Below the pieces are notes generated by a model. That model was not told where the DNA came from, searched no databases, and was given only the letters and a program-made list of their open reading frames with translations. From positions 8,246,001-8,310,000 of the forward strand of contig NZ_JAZHRT010000001.1 of the NCBI RefSeq assembly GCF_036924535.1: a stretch of DNA of 64,000 nt. The letters run 5' to 3'. Made by a program: the position numbers and the translations under genes. The stretch is from Bradyrhizobium sp. AZCC 2262 (lineage in GTDB: Bacteria > Pseudomonadota > Alphaproteobacteria > Rhizobiales > Xanthobacteraceae). Positions 29,828-37,970 of the stretch are shown here, one piece after another. Each line of letters opens with the position of its first letter. Position 1 is the stretch's first letter.

Positions 29828-30772
29828 TGCCTGAGAACTTTTCTGAATGAGTAATGGAATTTTACGAAATCGCCTGGCGGGCTGCCCCGCAGGTTTCCTG
29901 CCAGACGTGACCTCGACGCGGAGCTTCAGCCATCAGACAAGGATCGGGTGTTCGGCGGAATCGCCGTTGCTCAGATCAAAGGCTGGATGGAGTGAGAGGC
30001 TACCGCGAGGTCAGCGCGTACTCGACGGTCTAGCCGGAGTTCGCGCAGGAGGACGACTGAGAACGTCGTTAAGGGATTCAGAAGCGGTCTCGATTGAAAT
30101 GAGCGTGCCGAATGTCGCGTTGATTCCGTAAAGCATAGTACCTCCCCCTCTCGCCGCGAGAACGCGCGGCGAGCAATCACATCACCAGTGTTTTCAAAGC
30201 CAGTCTGCCGCTACCGAACATCCGCTTGTCCGACCGCCGCGCCGCCGCGTATTTCAGTCTGTCGTCTTCAACACGTTCACGAACTCCGCGTTCCCAATCG
30301 TTGCATCGTCGGCCGGCGTCTCATTTCCCCTGCCTTATTCCCCTTGTCCGGAGCGCGCTGAACGCGAGCACCACGCCGAGAAATTTAGACACAGAACAAC
30401 CGACCTCATATTGCTATGAGTTACCAACTCAGCTTCGCTTGGAAAGCGTCGCTAACGCGCACACCGCCGCCGATTTGCACGTCCGCTCTTGGGTCTCATA
30501 CCGCGCTGGTCAGGAGAGCCTTGAGCGTCGCGAACGAGTAACAAATACACCAAGCGCAATTTCTGACAATCCGTGATTCGACGACGCGGCCCGACTCTTC
30601 GGCGGTGTTGCAACGCTGCAATTGTGACACTCCACACCAAGTTTTTGAATCAGCGCGCAGAATCGCGGAGCGCGAACGAGCGTGACAATTTTCGCCGCAC
30701 TCGCAAAATTTTTTAACAAACCGTTACAATCGTGGTTACCGGGGCCGTTTTTCAAAACGCTTGGGCTCGCTA

Positions 30773-30781
30773 TGTGGATAA
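30773..30781 (-). promoter_or_regulatory. Perfect DnaA box upstream of dnaA
   Basis: Plus strand TGTGGATAA, minus strand TTATCCACA, the exact consensus. It is about 950 nt upstream of the dnaA start codon and 390 nt from rpsT. Confidence 0.7.
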
Positions 30782-31118
30782 GTGATTAGCGAAGCGAAGT
30801 TTTTCGGAATTGTTTTTCAGGGTAACCCCGCGGGGCAGGGAAGCGCGCGGAAGAAGCCGGCATTGGATTGGTCTGCCGTTGCGATCGCGCTTCGCGCAAA
30901 TTGCGCACAGCAACGCGGGTGCAATAAAATTGCACTTCGTAAAACTACGGGCGCTAGAAATGTGACACGTAAGTCGGCGTTCAGCAACGGGACAATTGAA
31001 TTGTCACAGTCGATCCATGACATGCTTTCAGCGTGCGCCTGAAATGCAACAGGATGCACGTGGTGGTGAAATGGATTTTTGGGGTCGTGCCCACACGTTT
31101 AGGCATGACAGAAAAAAC

Positions 31119-31143
31119 AAAAGCCCGGCGAAGCCGGGCTTTT
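31119..31143 (-). terminator. Intrinsic terminator of rpsT
   Basis: A strong hairpin (arms AAGCCCGG and CCGGGCTT, loop CGAAG) flanked by A and T tracts. On the minus strand the hairpin is followed by a U-rich run, just after the rpsT stop at 31167. It could also stop transcripts in the other direction. Confidence 0.9.
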
Positions 31144-31166
31144 GACGAATATCTATTTCTGTCAGT

Positions 31167-31433
31167 TCACTTCGCGAGCTTGGCGATCGCGTGCGTCAGG
31201 CGCGACACCTTCCGGCTCGCATTGTTCTTGTGAATGATGTTGCGCTGCGCGGCTTGCATCAGTTCCGGTTCCGCGCGCTTCATCGCTTCCAGCGCGGCAT
31301 TGCGATCGCCGCTCTTGATCGCTTCCTCGACGGTGCGGACCGCGCCACGCATCTGGGTGCGACGCGACTTGTTGACGATGGTGCGGCGGGCAATCTTGCG
31401 GGTCGCCTTCTTGGCGGAAGTGGTATTGGCCAT
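31167..31433 (-). CDS. rpsT: 30S ribosomal protein S20
   Basis: An 88-residue Lys/Arg/Ala-rich helical protein of the small ribosomal subunit. Begins [38 protein letters not shown] and has the typical ending [18 protein letters not shown]. It binds 16S rRNA early in assembly. It is a single-gene unit with a strong terminator; dnaA lies downstream on the same strand after the 1.34-kb gap. Confidence 0.97.
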   Translation of the reverse strand: MANTTSAKKATRKIARRTIVNKSRRTQMRGAVRTVEEAIKSGDRNAALEAMKRAEPELMQAAQRNIIHKNNASRKVSRLTHAIAKLAK

Positions 31434-31808
31434 GTTCTCAACTATCCTTCGGCTGTCATCGCTCGGGTGGTCGGGCTTGAGCGCGCCGGCCGTTCAAATT
31501 GCGTGATCAACGCTGGTGGTATTTTCCAGGGTGTTCTTTACCTAAGCCGTTCTTGAGGATGCCATGTACGGAAGCCAAAATGCTCCCGAAAGCGGCGCTG
31601 CTCAAAGAACAGCGGCGGCGGGATTGCGCCCGCCGCCATTGGGGGTCTTATAGAGGGCGAGTCCTGCACCGTCAACGCTTTCCGCCCCACCCCGAATGGC
31701 CGGGAACGGGGCGGAAATGGGCGCGTAAGGTGCTGATGAGGTTGAATTTCCGGGGAGCCCCCGGTATTGGCTGACGGCCTTTGGGGCCGATACGTAATAA
31801 GGTGACGC
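31434..31808. other. Intergenic region between divergent rpsT and a small membrane gene
   Basis: Should hold the rpsT promoter and that of the 31809 gene. No repeat, RNA gene or clear operator was recognised. Confidence 0.4.
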
Positions 31809-32126
31809 ATGATCCGCGGTTTTTTCCGGCTAATCGGCCTGCTGCTCCTGGCCGGCGGATTCATCTTTATGGTCTATGACGGCGCCCGTTTCGTCGCCGA
31901 CCAGACCCTGCGGTTCACCCGGTTTGGCCAGTTCTGGAACGACGTCCATCAGTCCAGCCAGCTGGCGTTCCGGACCTGGGCCGAGGGTGCCGCGCCCTGG
32001 CTCTGGAACAGCGTGATCAAGGTCCTGCTGGATCAGCCGGTTTTCGCCGTGCTCGGCGTGGTTGGCATTCTGCTCATGATCCTGTTCCGGCCCAGCAAGC
32101 CATTGATCGGCTATTCGCGGGACTGA
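31809..32126 (+). CDS. Small two-helix membrane protein, hypothetical
   Basis: A 105-residue protein with hydrophobic segments at residues 8-25 (LIGLLLLAGGFIFMVY) and about 76-92 (VFAVLGVVGILLMILF), joined by an amphipathic loop rich in Trp (FWNDV, FRTWAEGAAPWLW). The function is not recognised; annotation pipelines sometimes label similar rhizobial proteins as PetM-like, which I cannot confirm. It lies upstream of msrA with a 132-nt gap and the same strand. Confidence 0.7.
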   Translation: MIRGFFRLIGLLLLAGGFIFMVYDGARFVADQTLRFTRFGQFWNDVHQSSQLAFRTWAEGAAPWLWNSVIKVLLDQPVFAVLGVVGILLMILFRPSKPLIGYSRD

Positions 32127-32258
32127 CGCGGCCGCCGTCCACCCTTAGGGCGCGCGGCGTAACAGGGCTGCGGTATCCGGCGTAAAGACATATATACGGG
32201 TCCAGCCGGCCGTCGCCGTTGTTGCCGCGGCCGCAGATGTTCTGCCTGGAGGTACTCC

Positions 32259-32915
32259 ATGTTGTTCATGCGCAAGACCACCGTGTTGCCGAGTGCAGCC
32301 GAAGCGCTGCCGGGCCGGGCCAACCCGATACCGACCGCGACCACGCATTTCGTCAACGGCCGCAAGCTGCAGCCGCCCTATTCAGCCGGCCTCGAGCAGG
32401 CGGTGTTTGGCCTCGGCTGCTTCTGGGGCGCGGAGCGCAAGTTCTGGGAACTCGGTGACGGCATCTATGCGACCGCCGTCGGCTATGCCGGCGGGCATAC
32501 GGCCAATCCGACCTATGAAGAGGTCTGTTCGGGCCGCACCGGTCATACCGAAGTGGTGCTGGTCGTGTTCGATCCGAAGAAGATCTCTTACGAGCAGCTC
32601 CTGAAGAGGTTCTGGGAAAGTCACAACCCGACGCAGGGCATGCGCCAGGGCAACGATGTCGGCACCCAGTATCGCTCGGCGATCTACACCTTTGGCGATG
32701 CGCAGCGCAAAGCCGCCGACGCATCGAAAGCGACATATCAGAAGGCGCTGGCGGCAAAGGGTCTCGGTGCCATCACCACCGAGATCGCGCCATCGGACGA
32801 ATTCTATTTTGCCGAGGACTATCATCAGCAATATCTCGCCAAGAACCCGGCAGGCTATTGCGGATTGGGCGGCACGGGCGTGTCATGCCCGATCGGCGTC
32901 GGCGCAACCGCCTGA
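32259..32915 (+). CDS. msrA: Peptide-methionine (S)-S-oxide reductase
   Basis: A 218-residue MsrA that repairs oxidised methionine. The catalytic C54 is in [13 protein letters not shown], and the recycling cysteines sit in the C-terminal [14 protein letters not shown]. The family motif [27 protein letters not shown] is present in part. ATG 32259 is supported by GGAGG 9-13 nt upstream. The N-terminal 40 residues exceed the core enzyme but show no signal peptide. It is a stand-alone gene. Confidence 0.96.
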   Translation: MLFMRKTTVLPSAAEALPGRANPIPTATTHFVNGRKLQPPYSAGLEQAVFGLGCFWGAERKFWELGDGIYATAVGYAGGHTANPTYEEVCSGRTGHTEVVLVVFDPKKISYEQLLKRFWESHNPTQGMRQGNDVGTQYRSAIYTFGDAQRKAADASKATYQKALAAKGLGAITTEIAPSDEFYFAEDYHQQYLAKNPAGYCGLGGTGVSCPIGVGATA

Positions 32916-33047
32916 TTGCTTCCTTCTCAACCTCGCCCGTAAAGGACGGGGAGAGGGAGCTCCGCGTCCCACCGTCCCACATCGCCTCGCAAAAAACCCT
33001 TTGTTAACCATACCCGGTGCAAGACTAGAGCTGTCTCGCTTCAAGGG

Positions 33048-33809
33048 ATGGCTTCGGTGCGGGTTGTGCGCGCGTTTCGAATACCGATCACTGCGATCAT
33101 CACGGCGCTCGCTCTGTCGGGCTGCATGCGCACGACCGGGCCGGTTGCGGTCGGGCCGCAAGGCGATCTCGATTCAATGGCCTATGGCCAACCTGGTGGT
33201 CCACCGCCGCAGGCGGTCGCGACCGATTCCGGCGGCGGCGCCATCGGCGCGCTTCGCGCTGCCTTCGCCGCGGCACCAAGCGCCGTACCAGAACCCGTCG
33301 TCGTTGCCGCACCCGTGGCCTATGTCGAACCCGTGCCGGTGCGATACGACGCTGCCTATCATCTCGATGCCGGCGACAGACTGCGTGTCGTTGTCTATGG
33401 CCAGGAAGGCCTGACCAACACCTACGCGATCGACGCCGGCGGCTCGATCACGATGCCGCTGATCGGTTCGGTGCCGGCGCGCGGCCGGACCACGGCCGGA
33501 CTGGCGGCGGGGATATCAGCGAAGCTGCGCGCCGGCTTCATCAGGGAGCCGTCGGTCGCGGTGGAGATCGAAGCGTATCGGCCGTTCTTCATTCTCGGCG
33601 AGGTCGCAGCACCCGGACAATATCCGTACGTACCCAACATGACGGTCGAGAGCGCGGTGGCGATCGCCGGCGGCTTTTCGCCGCGGGCCCGCCGCGATAG
33701 CGTTACGGTCACCCACACCGATGCGTCGGGAACGGCGCGCTTCGTGGTTCCGCCCGGCAGCCCGATCAGCCCCGGCGACACTGTGCTCGTCAGCGAGCGC
33801 TGGTTCTAG
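33048..33809 (+). CDS. Polysaccharide export lipoprotein, Wza/ExoF-like
   Basis: A 253-residue lipoprotein with the lipobox LALSGC (C26). The poly_export domain begins at about residue 105 (AAYHLDAGDRLRVVVYGQEGLTNTYAIDAGGSITMPLIG), followed by one SLBB-like unit (FFILGEVAAPGQYPYVPNMTVESAVAIAGGFSPRAR). Such proteins form the outer-membrane export channel for exopolysaccharide. Residues 30-100 are Pro/Ala/Val rich and look like a linker. No biosynthesis or polymerase genes are next to it, so it is an orphan. Confidence 0.9.
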   Translation: MASVRVVRAFRIPITAIITALALSGCMRTTGPVAVGPQGDLDSMAYGQPGGPPPQAVATDSGGGAIGALRAAFAAAPSAVPEPVVVAAPVAYVEPVPVRYDAAYHLDAGDRLRVVVYGQEGLTNTYAIDAGGSITMPLIGSVPARGRTTAGLAAGISAKLRAGFIREPSVAVEIEAYRPFFILGEVAAPGQYPYVPNMTVESAVAIAGGFSPRARRDSVTVTHTDASGTARFVVPPGSPISPGDTVLVSERWF

Positions 33810-34158
33810 CGTGACGCCTCTTCATCGAACCGTGATTTGAGCCGGCTTTTTTCCTGTGCGGTTGTGTCAGGCAAATGCCTCGCATTTGACCGAGAAAATT
33901 CATCATCCGTTTTTGCGCCGGCGGAGTCTGCGCGCTGCATCTAACTTGCAGTGGCGGAGATGCGGCTTCGCACGTGTCTGGAAGTCCTTGTTGACGGCCG
34001 TGCTCGGTATCGAACCATCTTGGTTGCGATAAATTGGCGCGCTGCGCGGACCACGTCCGAAACCTTGTTCCAAGTTGCACTGCAGCGAGGTAGAAGAACG
34101 TCGTCAGATCTAGGCGCGCCGGTTTGTCGGTTAGGTGCCTGCAATCCGGAGTATCACC
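33810..34158. other. Intergenic region with a short perfect inverted repeat
   Basis: A perfect inverted repeat CAAATGC-CTC-GCATTTG at 33872-33888 lies about 270 nt before the Bug gene. It could be an operator or a terminator element after the export gene. No gene was recognised in the region. Confidence 0.45.
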
Positions 34159-35166
34159 ATGAACTATCATTTGCCGGTCCGCATGGTGCGCGCGGCGACC
34201 GCGGTGGCGTTGCTCGCTTCCATCGCCGCGACCGCTTTGTGTGCCTCGTCGCATCAGGCATCGGCGGCGGATCCCTATCCGAGCCGGCGCATCACCTTCG
34301 TGGTGCCCTATCCGGCGGGCGGCGCCACCGACGTCCTTGCTCGTTTGCTTGCCAACAAATTGCAGGAGTCGTGGAAGCAGACCGTCCTCGTCGAGAATAA
34401 GTCGGGCGGCGGCGGCGTGGTCGGCAACGACTACGTGGCCAAGGCGCAGCCCGACGGCTACACCGTGCTGATCGCTATTACCCAGATCATTCAGGCGCCG
34501 AGCCTCGTTGCGAAACTGCCCTACGACGTCTTCAAGGATCTCGCGCCGGTCACCCAGGCCGGGTTATCGACGATCGTTCTGGTGGTCCCCGAGCAGCAGC
34601 CGATGAAGTCGGTCAAGGAACTGGTCGATTATGCCAAGGCGAATCCCGGCAAGCCTTACGGCACCTTCGGCAACGCCACGACGTCGCATCTCTACGGCGA
34701 ACTCCTCAAGAAGGTCGCCGATGTCGACATGACCCATGTCCCCTATCGCGGCTCGGCCCCGCTGACGAACGACCTGCTCGCCAATACGATTACCGCTTCT
34801 TTCGTCGATCTGACCACGGCCAGCGCGCAAATCAAGGCGGGCAAGCTCAGGCCGTTGGCGGTGGGCGGCGAGAAGCGCAGGAAGGCGTTGCCCGACGTGC
34901 CGACGATGGCCGAACTCGGCTATCCCGGTTTTGAGATCGAAGGCTGGCTCGGCGTGTTCGTGCCCGCCGCGACGCCCAAGGAGATCGTGGCGAAGCTTTC
35001 CGAAGAACTCGCCCGCATCATCGCCTCGCCCGAAGGCGTCGCCGGGATCGAGACGCTCAGCCTCGTGCCGGTGGGCGGATCGGCGGAAACATTCGAGAAA
35101 GTCCTGCGCCGCGATTACGAACGGTGGGCCGATGTCGTGAAGGCAACCGGCGTCAAGGGCGAGTGA
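34159..35166 (+). CDS. Bug/TctC family tricarboxylate-type binding protein
   Basis: A 335-residue periplasmic binding protein of the Bug family. A signal peptide (ATAVALLASIAATALCASSHQASAA) is followed by the typical ITFVVPYPAGGATDVLARLLANKLQESW, NKSGGGGVVGNDYVAKAQPDGYTVLI and the loop THVPYRGSAPLTNDLLAN. These proteins usually deliver carboxylates to a TctAB channel; many rhizobial copies are orphans, as here. ATG 34159 was chosen over an earlier GTG because GGAG lies about 9 nt upstream. A second orphan Bug gene is at 47506. Confidence 0.93.
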   Translation: MNYHLPVRMVRAATAVALLASIAATALCASSHQASAADPYPSRRITFVVPYPAGGATDVLARLLANKLQESWKQTVLVENKSGGGGVVGNDYVAKAQPDGYTVLIAITQIIQAPSLVAKLPYDVFKDLAPVTQAGLSTIVLVVPEQQPMKSVKELVDYAKANPGKPYGTFGNATTSHLYGELLKKVADVDMTHVPYRGSAPLTNDLLANTITASFVDLTTASAQIKAGKLRPLAVGGEKRRKALPDVPTMAELGYPGFEIEGWLGVFVPAATPKEIVAKLSEELARIIASPEGVAGIETLSLVPVGGSAETFEKVLRRDYERWADVVKATGVKGE

Positions 35167-35186
35167 GGTGGGGGGTATTTGCTTCA

Positions 35187-35265
35187 GTCATTCCGGGGCG
35201 TGCGATAGCACGAACCCGGAATCTCGAGATTCCGGGTCTGGTCCTTCGGACCATCCCGGAATGAC
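35187..35265. repeat. Palindromic repeat, family A, copy 2
   Basis: GTCATTCCGGGGCGTGCGAT to ATCCCGGAATGAC, with the AATCTCGAGATTCCGGG core and inner arms GGTCC/GGACC. It lies between convergent genes. Confidence 0.92.
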
Positions 35266-35274
35266 GACAAGTCG

Positions 35275-35946
35275 TCACTTCAAATGCTTCGCGAAAAACG
35301 CCAGGCTTCGCGGCCAGGCGATGTCGGCGCTGGCCTTGTCGTAGCTTGCGCGCTCGTCGCAGTGAAAGCCGTGCTGTGCGCCAGGATAGATGTGGACTTC
35401 GACATCAGGCCGCTTGGCCTTGATGGTTTCGACATCGGTCAGCGGAATGCCGGCATCCTTTTCGCCGAAATGCAGTTGCGTCGGCACTTGCGGCTTGTCG
35501 TCGGCGAAACGAACGACGGCGCCGCCGTAATAGCCGACGGCGGCCGACAGGCCGGAGAGCTTGGTCGCCGCGGCATAGGCGATGCTGCCGCCGAGGCAGA
35601 AGCCGATAATGCCGATCGCTCCGACATCCTTCACGGCATCGATCGCGGCCTGGGTATCCCGCAGCATCGCCGCCCAATCCGGATTGGCGACGAATTTGCG
35701 CGCGTTCGCCACTTCGTCAGGCGAATAGCCGCTGGTGAAGTCAGGTTCGATGCGGTCGAAGATCGACGGCGCGATCGCCACATAGCCTTCGGCCGCCAGC
35801 CGGTCGCAGACCGAGCGGATATGGTGATTGACGCCGAAGATCTCCTGGATCACGACGATAGCCGCCTTCGGCTTTCCCGCGGGGTCGGCGCGATACCCGC
35901 CGAGTTTGAAGCCATCCGAAGCCGTCAGTTTGATATCCTGTCCCAC
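35275..35946 (-). CDS. Dienelactone hydrolase family protein
   Basis: A 223-residue alpha/beta hydrolase of the dienelactone hydrolase family. The triad is C117 (GIIGFCLGGSIAYAA), D164 (GEKDAGIPLT) and H192 (QHGFHCDERASYD). The substrate-binding E in QEIFGVNHHIRSVCDRLAAEGYVAIAP fits the family. In chloroaromatic pathways such enzymes open dienelactones, but many rhizobial members are of unknown substrate and no aromatic-ring genes are adjacent. No signal peptide. Confidence 0.92.
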   Translation of the reverse strand: MGQDIKLTASDGFKLGGYRADPAGKPKAAIVVIQEIFGVNHHIRSVCDRLAAEGYVAIAPSIFDRIEPDFTSGYSPDEVANARKFVANPDWAAMLRDTQAAIDAVKDVGAIGIIGFCLGGSIAYAAATKLSGLSAAVGYYGGAVVRFADDKPQVPTQLHFGEKDAGIPLTDVETIKAKRPDVEVHIYPGAQHGFHCDERASYDKASADIAWPRSLAFFAKHLK

Positions 35947-36008
35947 GGGTCATCCCTTCTTGTTTTGGGTTGCGCGAAGTCGGTTGTGTGAATGTGCGAA
36001 AGCCGCGA

Positions 36009-36356
36009 CTACTGCCACATCCAGTTGTGACCCCAGTCGCCCTTCCAGCCGGCCAGCCTGCCTTTGCGGAATTGCAGAAAGAGCCGGTCTTTCTTGTAGA
36101 ACAATTCGCTGCCGCCGATGTTGCGGAACGCGAGGAAGATTTCCTCGCCCGGCCGGCCGCGGACGTAATTGAGCGGAGTGCCGAGTGCGCGTGCGGCCTC
36201 TTCCGCGTCCATGCCGAACGCCAACGGCGTGTTGTTCGAGAGCGTCGCGGTGAATGGCGGCGGGTACGGGCCGCCGATCGGCGGCAGTTGCTGTGCGCCG
36301 GCAGGCGTCAAGCTGCCTGCGATCAAGGCCAAGGCCACAGTGGCAAATGCTCTCAT
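36009..36356 (-). CDS. Exported hypothetical protein
   Basis: A 115-residue protein with a signal peptide (FATVALALIAGSLTPAGA, cleavage near AGAQQ). The mature part has a LAFGMDAEEAARALGTPLNYVRGRPGEE segment, as seen in small SmpA/OmlA-like periplasmic proteins, and ends in WGHNWMWQ. The start overlaps the alpha/beta hydrolase stop as ATGA (36353-36356), so the pair is translated together. Function is not recognised. Confidence 0.75.
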   Translation of the reverse strand: MRAFATVALALIAGSLTPAGAQQLPPIGGPYPPPFTATLSNNTPLAFGMDAEEAARALGTPLNYVRGRPGEEIFLAFRNIGGSELFYKKDRLFLQFRKGRLAGWKGDWGHNWMWQ

Positions 36357-37141
36357 GACGCGGCCTTCCGAGCTGTTCCGGTATCGAGGCCGTCAAGGAA
36401 CGGCAGCACGGCGTCGATGAAGGCCTGCGGCTGGTCGATGTTGACGGCGTGGCCGGCGGCCGGGATCACCACCTTCTGCGCGCCGGGAATCTTGGCGGCC
36501 ATGTAATCGGAGGCGGCAAGAAACGGCGTGTCGTCGGCGCCGACCACGATCAGCGACGGCACCTTGACCTCGGGCAGCGATTCGATCACGCGGGCATCGC
36601 GCTGGGTCAGCATGCCGCGCGCGGCGCGCGCCAGTCCCGACGCGTCTCTATGGGTGACGCTGGAGCGCTCCCGGCTGGCCGATTTCAGAACCTCCAGTCC
36701 CTCGCGCTCGAAGCGGTCGCCGGTGTCATGCGCGCGCTTGTTCCAGACCTCGCGGGCCTCGTCCTTCTTGAAGCCGGGGCCGGTGTCGATAATCAGAAGC
36801 GCGCGGACGCGGTCCGGATGGGCGCGGTAGAACGCCAACGACATGTAGCCGCCAAGCGAGAGCCCGCCGACGATCGCTTTCTCGGCGCCGACGGCGTCGA
36901 GCAGCGCCGCCATGTCGGCGACCGTCACCGCTTCGCTATAGGCCGCGGTATCCTCGGGGTAACCGGACTGGCCATGACCCCGCATGTCCCACAACACGAG
37001 TTTGTGATGTTTCGACAAGGCGGCGATTTGCCCCTGCCACATCCCACTGGTCGATGAATAGCCGTGGGTGAGCAATAGTGGTGGGCCGGAGCCATGCACC
37101 TCGTAGTAGATATTGACCCCGTCGCGATCGATTGTCGGCAT
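36353..37141 (-). CDS. Alpha/beta hydrolase
   Basis: A 262-residue alpha/beta-fold hydrolase. The nucleophile Ser is in GGLSLGGYMSL, the oxyanion region in LTHGYSSTSGMWQ, the acid in VVGADDTPF and the catalytic His in PAAGHAVNIDQP. ATG 37141 (MPTIDRDGVNIYYEVHGSGPP) was preferred over the much longer upstream frame, which adds 57 residues of unlikely sequence. It is the first gene of a two-gene unit with the exported hypothetical protein. The substrate is unknown. Confidence 0.9.
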   Translation of the reverse strand: MPTIDRDGVNIYYEVHGSGPPLLLTHGYSSTSGMWQGQIAALSKHHKLVLWDMRGHGQSGYPEDTAAYSEAVTVADMAALLDAVGAEKAIVGGLSLGGYMSLAFYRAHPDRVRALLIIDTGPGFKKDEAREVWNKRAHDTGDRFEREGLEVLKSASRERSSVTHRDASGLARAARGMLTQRDARVIESLPEVKVPSLIVVGADDTPFLAASDYMAAKIPGAQKVVIPAAGHAVNIDQPQAFIDAVLPFLDGLDTGTARKAAS

Positions 37142-37478
37142 TCTCGATTTCCCAAAGCAAATGATGCGAAATTCCGGCCGGGCCGTCACCGCCTGCCGCA
37201 TCCTAGCGCGATCCATTCGGGAATAGGAAATGCGGAAACGGAAGGTGCGCCTGCTGCCCGCGCGCGTGATCGACAGGCACACGATTGAAGCCTTGCCGCA
37301 GCGCACAAGCAAGCAACTTCAAAATTTTAATCCCTTCGAACGATTCCAAATTGGATTGCCTCCGGGAAAGTTCGGTATCATTCTGCGCGCCAACTGGCAT
37401 CGACCCGGTGGGTGCCGGCCAATACCCAAAAGTGAGTTGCCGCCGTAAGCGGCTTCCAACACCGGAAGGGGAGCGCCA
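37142..37478. other. Intergenic region, nothing recognised
   Basis: Lies between the divergent alpha/beta hydrolase and the Ior-like operon, so it should hold both promoters. An AT-richer patch is at 37315-37350. No operator or RNA gene was identified. Confidence 0.35.
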
Positions 37479-37970
37479 ATGCCTAATCTCAATATCAATG
37501 GGCGGAATATGTCCGTCGAGGCGTCCAACGATACGCCGCTGCTCTGGGTCATCCGCGAGCAATTGCAGATGACCGGTACGAAATTCGGGTGCGGCGCAGG
37601 TCTCTGCGGCGCCTGCACGGTTCACCTCAACGGCGAAGCCGTTCGCTCCTGCCAGACCCTGGTCAGCGAGGCCGCCGGCAAGAAAATCACCACCATCGAA
37701 GGCCTGTCCGCCAAGGGTGATCATCCCTTGCAGAAGGCCTGGGTCCTCGAGCAGGTCCCGCAATGTGGCTACTGCCAGTCCGGCCAGATCATGCAGGCGG
37801 CATCGCTCCTCTCCAAGAACTCCAATCCGACCAAGGAGGAAGTGGTCGCGCATATGGACGGCAATCTGTGCCGCTGCATGACCTATTCACGCATTCAGAA
37901 GGCGATCATGCGCGCCGCATCCGAAATGCGTACCGCCTCCAACGCCGGCACCGAGCGGAGGGCAACATGA
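37479..37970 (+). CDS. (2Fe-2S) subunit of a molybdenum hydroxylase, IorA-like
   Basis: A 163-residue two-cluster iron-sulfur subunit of the xanthine dehydrogenase family. The plant-ferredoxin type motif is in GTKFGCGAGLCGACTVHLNGEAVRSC and the second cluster in CGYCQSGQIMQAA with the closing GNLCRCMTY. This two-subunit form (no FAD subunit) fits isoquinoline 1-oxidoreductase-like enzymes. It overlaps the large subunit by ATGA at 37967-37970. GGAG precedes the ATG by about 9 nt. Confidence 0.93.
   Translation: MPNLNINGRNMSVEASNDTPLLWVIREQLQMTGTKFGCGAGLCGACTVHLNGEAVRSCQTLVSEAAGKKITTIEGLSAKGDHPLQKAWVLEQVPQCGYCQSGQIMQAASLLSKNSNPTKEEVVAHMDGNLCRCMTYSRIQKAIMRAASEMRTASNAGTERRAT

Larger units (their letters stand above)
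29828..31166. other. 1.34-kb gene-free region upstream of dnaA, possible origin or control region
   Basis: No credible gene lies here. It includes one perfect DnaA box (30773-30781) beside an AT-rich stretch (30685-30732, including AAAATTTTTTAAC), and six GANTC sites of the CcrM type at 29958, 30075, 30122, 30575, 30647 and 30660. GANTC sites often mark cell-cycle controlled promoters in alphaproteobacteria. The features fit a dnaA control region or part of oriC, but a single perfect box is weak support for an origin. Confidence 0.5.

Noticed and set aside
27584..29854. A 756-residue open frame over dnaN and dnaA
   Set aside because: It is antisense to two certain replication genes.
30226..30576. 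A possible 116-residue gene upstream of dnaA
   Set aside because: No Shine-Dalgarno, low-complexity Arg/Ser-rich composition and no recognisable fold.
29828..31166. A confident oriC call
   Set aside because: Only one perfect DnaA box is visible, and rhizobial and Caulobacter origins are often away from dnaA. GC skew could not be computed.
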